DNA from: Streblospio benedicti | Lineage: Eukaryota > Annelida > Polychaeta > Spionida > Spionidae | Assembly (NCBI GenBank): GCA_019095985.1 | Contig: CM032661.1 | Coordinates: 21,442,668 to 21,506,667, forward strand | DNA length: 64,000 nucleotides | Reading direction: 5' to 3' | Shown here: positions 25,001-42,726 of the stretch, piece by piece | Position numbering within the stretch: position 1 is the first letter of the stretch | Layout: each line of letters opens with the position of its first letter | Made by a program: the position numbers and the translations under genes | The notes under the pieces: model-generated | What the model was told of the DNA's origin: nothing | The model's database searches: none | The model's input: only the letters and a program-made list of their open reading frames with translations

Positions 25001-25637
25001 CACACTTGGTCGGCCACTGAGCATAACCTTTAAGGAAAGGTAAATATTTTTTTCTTCCAAATTGAAATTGAAAGCTAATTTTAGTGGTTATTCTGTAATT
25101 AACTTATTACATGGCACCATGTCAAAAAAGTCTATAACACATTGAAATGACAAACTTACCAAGCATTTTACACCCATAATACTTTTTGAGTAATTTTTGT
25201 ATGATATTTGTTCCTTAAAGTTTGTATAAACATTTTCTAATAAAGATATAGCTAAGGGGAATTCTTCCTGGATCATATTTCCTATTATATGATGCAGTAT
25301 ATTTATTACACTTCTGATCTTTAAAAGTGAATCCATATCAACTTCAAATGAAAATTCTGAAAAATTCAAGAGAAAATTTAAATATTATAGTTTTAGTATT
25401 TTTATATCTACATCTAAACTTTACTAGGAAACATCAAGACGCCAGTATATTTATGCAAGATAACTTCATTGAAATTTGTAAAACACTATTTCATTCATAG
25501 CTGGAATATAAACTAGAAAGGAAATACAATTAATGAAATAGAAAATATCTTCACTTACTTTTTACTACATTAGAATAATTTTTATCTAATGAATAGGCCA
25601 ATATCCATTTTCTAAGCTGCTCTTCAACAGATTCCAT
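19007..25637 (-). CDS. TIN2 (TINF2)-like N-terminal domain protein with C-terminal C2H2 zinc fingers (13 coding exons)
   Basis: Exons in transcript order: 25637-25559, 25356-25160, 24531-24436, 24338-24126, 24015-23801, 23701-22927, 22807-22596, 22432-22250, 21064-20971, 20751-20709, 20432-20350, 19786-19745, 19582-19007; 935 codons plus stop, all GT-AG, all phases consistent. Residues about 29-200 resemble the TRFH-like N-domain of shelterin TIN2: LNAYFPREG against human LNHHFPESG, then a helical stretch with YERDFG and QNALPKTEIHQ against human EQEYG and EKALPTPQAQQ. A long Ser/Asn-rich linker follows with a bipartite basic NLS (about 340-360) and three CLSP motifs (432, 536, 625). Zinc fingers lie at 753-770 (atypical), 824-844, 852-872, 880-900 and 908-928, the last being C2HC. 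A nuclear, probably DNA-binding, role is inferred. Human TIN2 has no fingers. The TIN2 assignment rests on remembered sequence. Exon 8 also holds a stronger internal GTAAGT donor. Confidence 0.82.
21200..21460. repeat. Dispersed repeat in intron 8 of the TIN2-like gene
   Basis: ATGCTGTCTTGTTTATGAAA through GCATACTTGTTCTGCCACTG. Related blocks lie at 24760-25040 (AGACGTCACATTTAACATTG, TCGGCCACTGAGCATAAC) and, inverted, at 29805-29945. Non-coding; family unknown. Confidence 0.55.
21715..22166 (-). mobile_element. MITE family A, copy 2, with perfect 41-bp hairpin
   Basis: Inverted relative to copies 1 and 3 and located in intron 8 of the TIN2-like gene. It contains TCCGCCAATAACCCACACTG, CAATACAGCCGCTGACGTCG and, at 22038-22078/22092-22132, perfectly complementary 41-base arms with a 13-base loop. 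Weaker pairing extends outward on both sides. Confidence 0.8.
24660..25045. repeat. Dispersed repeat in intron 2 of the TIN2-like gene
   Basis: Related to 21200-21460 (shared ACGT-ACATTTAACATTGC and GGCCACTGAGCATAA blocks). Open frames inside it have no family signature. Confidence 0.5.
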
Positions 25638-25784
25638 GGTAACAATTCTTTATGCTAGCATACTCGGTAACTGCAAAGACAAGGAAAATCATTGAGTTAA
25701 ACCTCTTAGACTTCAGCGGTTGTCCCAGGCATTGGAGTATGTGGGCCCAGGCCCTCTTGCATCGAAAAATAGCAACTTCTAACC

Positions 25785-26005
25785 TTTAAAAAGGCGTGTT
25801 TGTGTAGTGGAGTCATTCCTCTGCATGTAAAAGAACTCCCCTAATTTAAAAACAATAGCTAGAGCGATCCTCTGAGGAGCGATCCCTTCACCACCGAGGC
25901 TCAGTTGGTTAACTAGTTAACTTCCTTGTGGAGGTTCATATACAAACACCACGTAGCCTCATTCTGCATTAATCATCACCAACTGATGATTGCAGAGTAT
26001 CAGTG
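25785..26005 (+). mobile_element. SINE family S copy just upstream of the TIN2-like gene
   Basis: AAAAGGCGTGTTTGTGTAGT, TGCATGTAAAAGAACTC, GAGGCTCAGTTGGTTAACT and ACAAACACCACGTAGCCTC match copies at 28770-28930, 29095-29265 and 44900-45120. It begins about 150 bases upstream of the ATG at 25637, in the likely promoter region of that gene. Confidence 0.75.
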
Positions 26006-26601
26006 ATTTTGTAAATCAAAAGTTAGGTCACTAGGTCAAAGGTTAAGGGGTAGAAGTTGTATATTGGAAGAGATTTTTACATTACAGTATACAGTAAAAG
26101 TGGCATTCTCTGCTTCAAAATTGCAACTTCAAATACTCTGATTTGCCCACATAAAACCATCGCTTCTCATACATTGTTGGAACAGTCTACCCATTCAATA
26201 GCTAGATGCTCACGCCAGTGCCTCGACATACATTAACAGGTCGTCACTTACGTTATTCTGTGGTTGTATCATCATAAAAGGTTCTTACATACAAATCTTT
26301 TCGCTTACATATTGAACAGGTGTAACCCCTATTACCTACCAGTAATAACGAAATTCAAATTTTAAAGCTGACTGTTATCGATGAAATTTAGCTTTATCTC
26401 TATGGCCGTCTGCACTGTTATTGGTTAATACACGATATAATATAAACATTCCTATGAACACTATGTCCTGGGATATTTCAAATGACCCTAATAAATCCTT
26501 GGGAACAGAAAATGATTATAAATATTAGTTTTGATGAGAACGCCAGGTTAAAATATGCACCTGCCGTAAGTGACGACCTCACTTTCTATTTCCATATTCA
26601 C

Positions 26602-28133
26602 AGTGCCAACACTGATAACCGTAATGTACAATACGATTATCCTGATGACGTTGTGGACATTTTGAGGAGTTTCTAATATTGCATTATCAATCGTTCGTTT
26701 TGCCATTTTTCAATAGATATTTACTACAATCCTGTTGTTAAAATGATAAATAAAAGATATACCATGTCATGGTCGAGTTTCTATTGGATTAAAAAGCAAA
26801 AATGCTCATATAACAAAAAAGCCTGATGACCGTAATGACCCAGCAAGGAGAAATATTGATAAGCGTAATGACAAAAACTGATACCCGTAATGATTATGTT
26901 TGGATTTGTGTACTTAAGTAATAAAACTTTTATATTCGGATTTTCAAATGAAAAAATAATTATAAATGTATGGAATTATATTTTTCTTACATACATGTTA
27001 TATTTACAATACAATAAAATTTATATAGAGTAAATTCCACTAAATGTTCATGTACGCTTGTAGGCCTCCTTAAACAAATGGTGCTTTAGTTGTGATTTAA
27101 AGGATGCAAGAGTTTTGGATTGCCGAATGGACAGTGGAAGTTTATTCCGTAATCTAGGGTTTTAAATGCTCTATCACCATAAGACTTGGTTCTTGAGCTA
27201 AATTCTTTAAGCAATCGATTATTTGATGACCGCAGTAATCTAGGTGGTGAGTATGGTTGTAAGAGTTCAGACAGGTAATATGGTGCAAGTCCAGTGAGGC
27301 ATTTGAAAGTAAGTGTTAGAATCTTGAAATTATTAAATTTCATATTGATAACATAAATATGCAATCGATTAGATAAATCAATAAATATCAAGGTTATAAA
27401 AAACGCGTGAGCTTGTAGATACATCATAGATAGTGTCACCAGCACTTCTCAATTATCACCTGAGATCAAAACAGTCAAACATGGTATGTTTTTTTATTAT
27501 CAGTAATGATTATTGTATTAATCACGATTATGAATCACAGTGACGATTAATGGTTATGGGGCGAAGAGCTATTCATATAATATATGTTTTATTGAAATTG
27601 GAATGTATTAATTGCTATTTAAAAACAAAGAACTACTAAATTAACTTGTATTTACATACTTCTGTTAAATTAAATTTACAGTGATAGCAATGCAATGTAT
27701 TATCTGAAAAAGTATTCAAGGTAAGCTTTAAGTGCTTATAACAAAACACAATTAGATATAAATGTATATAGGCAGTTTAGATACTTAAAAAAGTATTTAT
27801 TTAAACACTACTAGCATTATATCGGATGTCAAGTACAATCATTACGGTTATCTTTAAAATAAATCTGATCGGCATTACGGTTATCGAGAAAGAATCATTA
27901 CGCATATCAGCGCCGAAATTATTTTGTCAAATATCAACTAAACTAAACAACATTGTACGTTCACAATGATTCCTAAGTCTCCCAATGTGATAATACACTG
28001 CACTACCCCATAAGTACTGTTATTAAGCACTTAGAATCTTCAATATTGTAGAAAATTTAAAGTGATGAAACCTACCTTCCGCCATCTTGGATAACCGTAA
28101 TGTACATTACGTTTTATCAGTGGCGGCACTGTG
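26602..28133. mobile_element. 1.5 kb TIR element with iterated GATAACCGTAATG motifs
   Basis: CACAGTGCCAACACTGATAA at the left end pairs with TTATCAGTGGCGGCACTGTG at the right, and ATATT flanks both sides as a likely 5-bp target duplication. GATAACCGTAATG or close variants (GATGACCGTAATG, GATACCCGTAATG, reverse complement CATTACGGTTATC) recur near both ends, as subterminal transposase-binding sites do. A LINE fragment is nested inside. No transposase. Confidence 0.7.
27053..27445 (-). mobile_element. LINE 3' fragment nested in the TIR element
   Basis: Minus-strand FKCLTGLAPYYLSELLQPYS, LLRSSNNRLL, RTKSYGDRAFKTL, then after a frame change RLRNKLPLSIRQSKTLASF and HHLFKEAYKRT-stop. This is the usual C-terminal end of CR1/L2/Rex-type LINE proteins. 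5' truncated, one frameshift. Confidence 0.8.
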
Positions 28134-28620
28134 ATATTGGCTTATTCACACTCGCACATATGGCGATAATAGAAGCTAATTAGTAAGCACGCTTGAAAAG
28201 CATGCATTTATTGTAAAATAATACAAATTACTATTACCATAGTACCTTTAGTAATCGGATAATTTTCTTCGTGTGAAAAATATGGAATCTGTGAACAGTA
28301 TTGATTTCATTTAACGTTTTTTCTGCATTTTGTTTAAATGGTTAGGTTTGATCCGGTGGTAGTTGTCTTTCGGTAGGTCTCAGCCAACTATTCTATCTTA
28401 CACTTGAATTTATATGTTAATTTTAAAATGTATAAAATTGTCCTCAATCTGCTGTTTTACAATGTTTGATCTAACACTCAATATCTACGTTCAACAAAAC
28501 TAAAACGTTGTGTATTCCTATGCTCTCCCGTTTTCACAGTCTCCTTTCTATGGGGCCCTCGTTTGGTGTAATGGTTTGAGCTGACTTCCATGGATTTGCA
28601 TGGTCCTCAATTGCTGAGTG

Positions 28621-28940
28621 CCATGGTTAGCGCGCACGACCTGAAAATGTGATTTGCTTGCGTCGCCAAAACCATTACGTCGTGCATCTACTATTGAGTT
28701 GCTAATTTACACCGAAGCACGTCGCCACAGTACAGTGTTACTACTAAACGGTGGTGACAGCAAGCGGGAGGTTCTGAAGCCTCGTTAAAAGGCATGGCTC
28801 CTGTAGAGGACAGTCACCCCTCTGCACGTAAAAGAACTCACCTAGTTTGAAAACAATAGCTAGTGTTATCCCTCCACCCCCGAGGCTCAGTTGGTTAACT
28901 GACCTGCATCTAAGTTACCTGGGCGTCCAGGGTTCTGATA
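28621..28940 (+). mobile_element. SINE family S, longest head plus body
   Basis: Carries a possible Pol III A-box-like head (GCCATGGTTAGCGCGCACGA) before GAAGCCTCGTTAAAAGGCAT and GAGGCTCAGTTGGTTAACT. Confidence 0.65.
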
Positions 28941-29094
28941 AGAGGAGGAATATACAAAACAGAACAGAGCATGGCTGGAGTCTTGCGTAGAGTTTGCGGC
29001 CCATCCACGGCAGACTTAGTATTGCCAATGAATTATGTTGTATGTCTGGCATTTACACTGGGAATCCCACACATGCATGAGGTTCAGAAACATT

Positions 29095-29270
29095 GTTAAC
29101 AGGCGTGTTCCTCGTGTAGCAGAGTCTGTTCTCTGCATGTGGAAGAACTTGCGGAGTTTGAAAACAACAGCCAGTGTGATCCCCCACACCCCTATACTCA
29201 GTTTCTCAGTTGGTTAACTTAGCCTCTGGAGGCTCATGCAAGTACTACAAACACCATGTGCGCATGGTCT
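29095..29270 (+). mobile_element. SINE family S, diverged copy
   Basis: AACAGGCGTGTTCCTCGTGT, TGCATGTGGAAGAACTTG, CAGTTGGTTAACTTAGCCTC; clearly older than the copy at 44722-45150. Confidence 0.65.
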
Positions 29271-29702
29271 TCCTGTCCAATAGGCCTACACAAAGAAGGC
29301 ACTTAAACATGAAGAAAAGTGGAGATGCCCTTTAAGTGCGTAGTGGGAAATGGCTTCAGGGATGTGAAAATCTAACATATTACCCCCACCGCATCTCCAC
29401 CGAAAATGAACATTTGAACACCCCCGTTTTAAAGTATACCTGTAATATAAATCACCAGTGCCATTTTTTTAAATAGGGAAAAGTTGATGTTTGAAATTCC
29501 TTACAGTTAAATATATATATAATGATGCTGCAATCGACGCAAATTACACCCGAGGGCACACAAAATTTCAAAATTTTCTCGGGAAGCATGACCCCAACGC
29601 CTAGGTGAGAAATGTCGAACACCAAATGATTTTCGTCAATTGTAACTGTTAAGTGCACATAGTCACCAATCTCTCCAATGTTAAATGTTATTAATTAATA
29701 GG

Positions 29703-29784
29703 ATTCTTAGTAATACTAATAGTTATCAAACTCTATTCATTTATCTTGAATACATTTGGTTCACAATGCCTACATAAATCCTAA
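29703..29784 (+). repeat. 82-bp direct repeat, left copy
   Basis: Starts ATTCTTAGTAATACTAATAG and ends CCTACATAAATCCTAA; identical to 30611-30692 except for one T/C change. Confidence 0.9.
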
Positions 29785-30610
29785 TTAATTATTTTTATAT
29801 GTAGATGCATTCACATGACCTGTTTTGGTAAACAAGACAGCATAGTATTTCTCCTCGATTTCTGTGTAAAATATTTATTATACATGAAAAATATATCTTA
29901 ATTTCTGTACACGTCATCTATTGTTTGGCTGAGCATTATCTTTAAGAGTTAAGCTTGTGACATTTACTGTAAAACTAGAATTATGTGGCTATCAAATTTT
30001 GCGATTTTCATCTGTAAATTAATTTGTGACTACAACAGTATTTAATTTTCTGATTTTGGTCCATTCTGGACCTAGTTTACATAGGCTATTAATGTTTGCT
30101 GACTAATTAAGTTTGTGTTTTTGCACCTACCCACAAAATTCGCAAACAGAATCGTGCACAAACATTTGTAGTTTTAGAGTACCTTGATGCCCTTTCATGG
30201 GACTAATGAAACATGTATCTATGAATATCACCTGGGTTCAATCCTTGTTCTGTTCAAAATGTATCAGATCATGGGGAAAATATTTAATAATGATAATAAT
30301 AATAGGCTAATAACATTTTATTAGTTGTTACATTATCAGTCTAATATATGGTTAACATTCAATAATCAATCTGACTTCTTTGAAAGGATCTTTAATAGGT
30401 CTGGCTTACCGACATGTAAGCCTGAAGATGCTCTAAGATTTATAGGTGGTATACAGCTTTGCTAGATTAATTTATGCCTCGGTCTTTGACCTACACATTT
30501 CACTGTTTTGTGAGTCCTAATGAATAGACATCCCCACTTAGCACAACACTGATAACCTATGGCACCTATATGTACTATAATGATAGCTGTCAATGCCCTC
30601 CATCAGCGAA

Positions 30611-30692
30611 ATTCTTAGTAATACTAATAGTTATCAAACTCTATTCATTTATCTTGAATACATTCGGTTCACAATGCCTACATAAATCCTAA
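30611..30692 (+). repeat. 82-bp direct repeat, right copy
   Basis: Second copy of 29703-29784; it ends 100 bases from the DUS2 stop codon, so it probably falls in or beside the 3' UTR. Confidence 0.9.
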
Positions 30693-30792
30693 ACGTTATA
30701 TACTAACAGAAAAGGATATTTATCAAAGTTGTCACATAAAAAGAACCAAATTTGTTCAGACTTGTTTAGTGACTACCTTTATCCATTTGATG

Positions 30793-37957
<7,165 letters not shown>

Positions 37958-38335
37958 CTAAAACATAATCAAAATGTATATGTATATTTGCAAGATAACA
38001 TATATTATTTTTTTAGAGTCTCTGACAGTCACTTTCTTTCTCAAAATACACCCCTAAGACTTTGAAATATCACCAGCAACCCTTTCATACCATATATGGT
38101 TGGCTAATGATTTTTCTACCGTACGAACACCTCATGACTCTGCGAACTTGGACGTTATTAAAAAGTACCCTCCCAACATTCTCAATGTTTAGGGTTAAAT
38201 TTCGAAAATGTGTCCATCGAAACACATCTGGGAAACTGTTTAATCGTAAGTATACTTAGTTTGCCTACAACATATCAAAATATTATTGTTTTTGGTATGT
38301 GTGCATTTTGCGAAAAAAAAGCCACAGAACAGGGT

Positions 38336-38470
38336 TGGGTTTTGTACGGCTAAAACTGGTTTCATACCGTACAAGTGTACGAAACTGTACAAAACTGTAC
38401 GAAACTGTATGAAACTCGTACAAAACCAAGATGACAGGGTAAAACCTGGATAAAACTGGACATAACCCAA
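38336..38470. repeat. Small MITE-like repeat rich in TGTACGAAACTG
   Basis: AGGGTTGGGTTTTGTACGG near the left and AAAACTGGACATAACCCAAA at the right are roughly complementary; the interior repeats GTACGAAACTGTACAAAAC. Confidence 0.4.
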
Positions 38471-38522
38471 ACTAATGTACATTATTCATTTGGCCTGTGA
38501 ACAGCATTAGACATGTTGATAC

Positions 38523-39529
38523 CCAGTGGGCAATTTATGGTGGAATCCACGTAGAAACGAAGCATCCTTATCCACGTGGATATTTGGTTGAAATAACGTG
38601 TAGCCTGCAACATTTTTACATGTGACGTCACGTGAAATGTTGGTGGAAATATAGGGGTATTTCCCGGTCCTTTCTACGTGGATATGTGGGGGTATTTCTA
38701 GGGTATTTTATTAGTCTTTTCTACATGGATTATTCATTCTATATATCTAGAATATTTTCACAGCTTTGACAATCTCCCCGCCATCGGTTTGAAATGAATG
38801 GTCAGAGATGACATTTTGCAAGATGTTTTTCTGTCACTTCCCGCCATCCTATAACAAACAATACATAGCATCAGGCAATAAAAAAAAAAACATAAATCAA
38901 ATAAAAATATATATTATAATGCTCACATTTAACCAGCTTGCCAGAAAACGTGGTCTCCCAAAGAATTGGCACATTTCACCAACTTGACACATTTCCGCAT
39001 GCATTATTGTGTAACACACGATGCAGACGTAACTATGCTTCGGTAGATCCTTATAAAATCGGTTCATGTGGTATCCGCTGTGTGAATTTGTGTTGGTTAG
39101 CTTAATATCCACGAAAATCTATTAATAACAAAATTATTTTACTTTGGCAAGTTTAGTATCTACACCATCTTAACATTTGAGCGGGCTTCACTCTCATTGG
39201 TTCAAATTAGTTCAGCCAAACAGCGCTCTGCCGCGGTAAATAAAGACAAGTGCACGTGCATCGGGTGGATTTGAGGGAGGTGTATGGGTATGTGAAATCA
39301 ACGTGGATATTGGTTCATTTTTACACGTGGAATTAAGGGGGGGTGGGGGTATAGGTATGTGAAATCAACATGGATATTGGTTCATTTTTACACATGGATA
39401 TAAGGGGGAGTAAATATAGTGTCTATCCACGTGGATATCAGGTTCGTGTTACACTACACTTGATTTCAACCAAATTTCCACCATAATGGGGGTGAAAACA
39501 ATTTTTTTTGCCTGCTGGGTATTAATAGC
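38523..39529 (+). mobile_element. 1.0 kb element with CCCAGTGGGCAA / TTGCCTGCTGGG ends, copy 1
   Basis: The interior blocks (CACGTGGATATTTGGTTG, GACATTTTGCAAGATGTTTTT, GAGCGGGCTTCACTCTCATTGG) recur in reverse orientation at 44166-45367. Both ends also share CCACCATAA-type subterminal sequence. No coding frame. Confidence 0.7.
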
Positions 39530-39908
39530 ATACAAACAGGATAGATAAATATTATGTGTTTCTATTGTATTGAACTTGGAAGAACTAAACCTAATAGATA
39601 AGACACAATTCTGCCTAATTAGAGGTCAGTGAGAAGTTGAGAACATAGGTAGGTGCTACTGAATCACTTTAATACATGCAGTGCATACATGCCAATTGTT
39701 ATCTGATTTTTGTAATAAAAAAAAACACATCTCATGTCAAATCATTTGACTCTGCAAACAAGCTCTGGAAACAAATATTTCTCCACCGCGGTTAACAACA
39801 TGCAAATTTTAACCCATGTCACATAATTACTGCATTAAATAACACAATTGTCCTAACTGGCTGCAACAACTGGAACTGACCTTTTTCTAACTTCTATCTA
39901 TTGTTTTA

Positions 39909-42351
39909 CGCAGTGGCTATTGGTCCGGCGCGCCGGAAAAATAACCAGTAGTCTATTTGTCCGGCGACTCCGCCGGACAAATAGGTATTAGGCCATATGT
40001 CCGGCTGGTGTTATGTACGGCGAGTGATAGGCTGTAAGTTCGGCGGCTGTCTCTAACTAATAAATCTGTAGCCTTTTTGTCCATCTAGGTTACTGTGTAA
40101 TCAAATTAGTTTAGACATGACCTCACATGTGGAAAATAAACCCATACGCAAATTTTTGGCCATAAGGTTAATTAATGTAATCTAACTCAGAGTTGTGCCT
40201 AAGTACAATTTGCGGACTCAAGTCCAGTCCAAGTACTTTGCATGTGTATTTGAGTCCAAGTACAAGTCCATTGATGATTTTTCCAATGTACTTGAGTCTA
40301 CGTACAAGTACTTTTATTGTACTTCAGTCCAAGTACCAAGTACAATGATTGACTGTTCAACAGGATGCAACATAAACACTCTTAGTTTTAGTGTGTGTAT
40401 ATGAGTTTATTGCCAGTCAATACTAGCAGATATTTATGCTGGAAAAAAGCTTGAATGTTCTAAAGGAATCTGTTAAAATAGTTTCATTATTATGGATAAA
40501 TGTAACAATGTGCATATTATTTAAAATAATATAGTTATTGACCAATATATAGTTTTCTGTTACTCAAAACATAAAAAGAAAAAGAACAGCAAAAAAAATA
40601 AATGAAACCATGTGCTAATACATGTTAGGAGTTCATGTATAGAGTTATATTGAGCATCTACAAAATTCCTATCACTGCACATTCACATCAACCCATCATG
40701 CTGCACCATATCTCCAACTAATGACAGGCTGACCACTTGCTACCCATTCCCTTATTGGGAAGTATTCTTCAGGAAAGCGCTTCACGAGGTGATAGGTTTA
40801 TGGTAATTTTTTTTGCAAATAGAAGATAAGAAATATTCCATTATCTTAACTTATACAATTAGTACATTTAATTTAAGTAATGGTATAGTTTGTTCTTATA
40901 TGGGATCTCTAAGTGTAATAAATTTGTAGTTAGCTTGCAGGTGTTTTTGTGGACCCATAGACCTTAGTAAGTTTTTTTTTAAGATTTCTGTCCACCCTCT
41001 TCAGATGTTGCAACTGATTTACTATCAGCAGTCAAGAGAGAGGATGTAGCTTAAACTCCCCTTAACTGATTGGTCCAATATTAGCCTATTGTTAGGTTAG
41101 ACTCATTAACCGCCTGGACAATAGCCTATTGTATTGTCTTTAAGTTTGTAATATTGTCTTGTCTTAAATGAACAGGATGTATCATTTGTTGACCATTTTA
41201 AATGTGACATAACATAACTAAATGGTCTTTTCCAATTGTTATGTAAATGTGAGAATAAAGCAGATTTGTGAAGATACTCTAATGATAAAATGTCTGGAAA
41301 ATTGTCTAATAGGGAAGTAAAATTTCGTATCATTTGCAAGGAAATATATGAATGAAACAGTGTACTTGAAGTTGTACTTGCAAGTACCAAGTACTTTTGG
41401 GTTGTACTTGAGTCCAAGCACAAGTACATTTGATTTTTTTCAAATGTACTTGAGTCCAAGTCCAAGTACAGCAAATTGCTGTACTTGCAAGTACTGTACT
41501 TAGGCACAACTCTGAATTCTAACTATATCTAACCAACTTTATCTAACTAACTAATCTGAGATATAACACACATATGACTACAGTACAATAACATAATTGA
41601 ATTCAAATAACGTATACAGATCCTAATAACATATTTCATGTTAACAAGTATATATTTGATTTATTTTACCAAAATACACGTCCTTACAAGAAAAGTAGAT
41701 ATTATGTGATTTATTTTTTTAATAAAACTAAGCAGACGCACTTAGTGTTTGCCGCATATAACCTTTGATAATTACTTTGAATCACACCATGCACTAACCA
41801 AGAATTGAGTACCCAAGAACATGCATCGTGCTAACTTAACTTCAAAGTAGTTGGTAATAAAGTGGTTGTTGATGGATAATATGTCATAAACTGCGACAGC
41901 TGTTTAGAGTGGTACGATAGACGGTGTGTGGGTTTCAAAAAGGAACCAATAAAACAAGACATGGATATGCCCATCATGTTTGCCATAATTACATGTGCTA
42001 GATCTACTTGCATAATCATCTCGACATAAATTTAGTATACATGTATAACTTGTTTGCATTCAATTATATCATTGTAAAAAGCTTTGTACCTAAATAAAAC
42101 CTTTACCCCCAAATCGCTCTTGTGTGTGTTTTTACTTGGTAACTAAAACATTAACTAAACTATTTTAATAAACAGTAACCCACACAGACACCCGCCGGAC
42201 AAACGGCCGTCGTATATAAACACACGACGTACATAATAGCACATAATTGTACCCGACGGACAAATAGACTAATCCTTATTTGTCCGTCGTGGTCGCCGGA
42301 CAAATAGACTACTGGTTATTTTTCCGGCGCGCCGGACCAATAGCCACTGCC
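39909..42351. mobile_element. 2.44 kb DNA transposon with 60-bp TIRs and 9-bp TSD (Mutator-like?)
   Basis: The left end GCAGTGGCTATTGGTCCGGC and its complement at the right agree over about 59 of 60 bases. ATTGTTTTA lies outside both ends (39900-39908, 42352-42360). A 9-bp duplication with long TIRs fits Mutator-like elements. CGCCGGACAAATAG motifs repeat inside each end. No transposase; the centre is occupied by another element. Confidence 0.8.
40188..41514. mobile_element. hAT-like non-autonomous element nested in the 39909-42351 transposon
   Basis: CAGAGTTGTGCCTAAGTAC at 40188 and its exact complement ending at 41514. Both ends are packed with AAGTAC/GTACTT words (for example TACTTGAGTCCAAGTAC). 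The flanks AATCTAACT and AATTCTAACT look like an aged target duplication. The open frame at 41106-41507 is only a translation of these repeats. Confidence 0.75.
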
Positions 42352-42726
42352 ATTGTTTTATTGCATAAGGTAAGTTAACTGGCTTCAATAGAGCTTCTGT
42401 GCATACATTTATATCAATTTTAGATTGGTTTTGAATTATCACAGAGTTGAATAAGATATATAAAAATATGTGGAGCTAACTGTAAGTCAAGGTTTATATG
42501 AAAATTGTGTTGTGTGAAACTTGTGTTAATGTAAATTACTTTTGATGCTGCTAAAGTAAAGATGCATATTAATTTTGTACAGTTCTAACCACCAAAAGCT
42601 ATACAACTTAGCATTATGATCTTTCATGTAGCTTATATATTTATAAAAGTGAATGTATAAGCTGGCATGTATTAACCATTTTTTTAAAAACTAGTTTACG
42701 TTATTTACGTTATGCACCCCTTCAAA

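Noticed and set aside
27086-27445. 119-codon frame as a host gene
   Set aside because: Its sequence is the standard C-terminus of a LINE protein, with a frameshift.
41106-41507. 133-codon frame
   Set aside because: Reads through the AAGTAC-rich arm of a hAT-like MITE.
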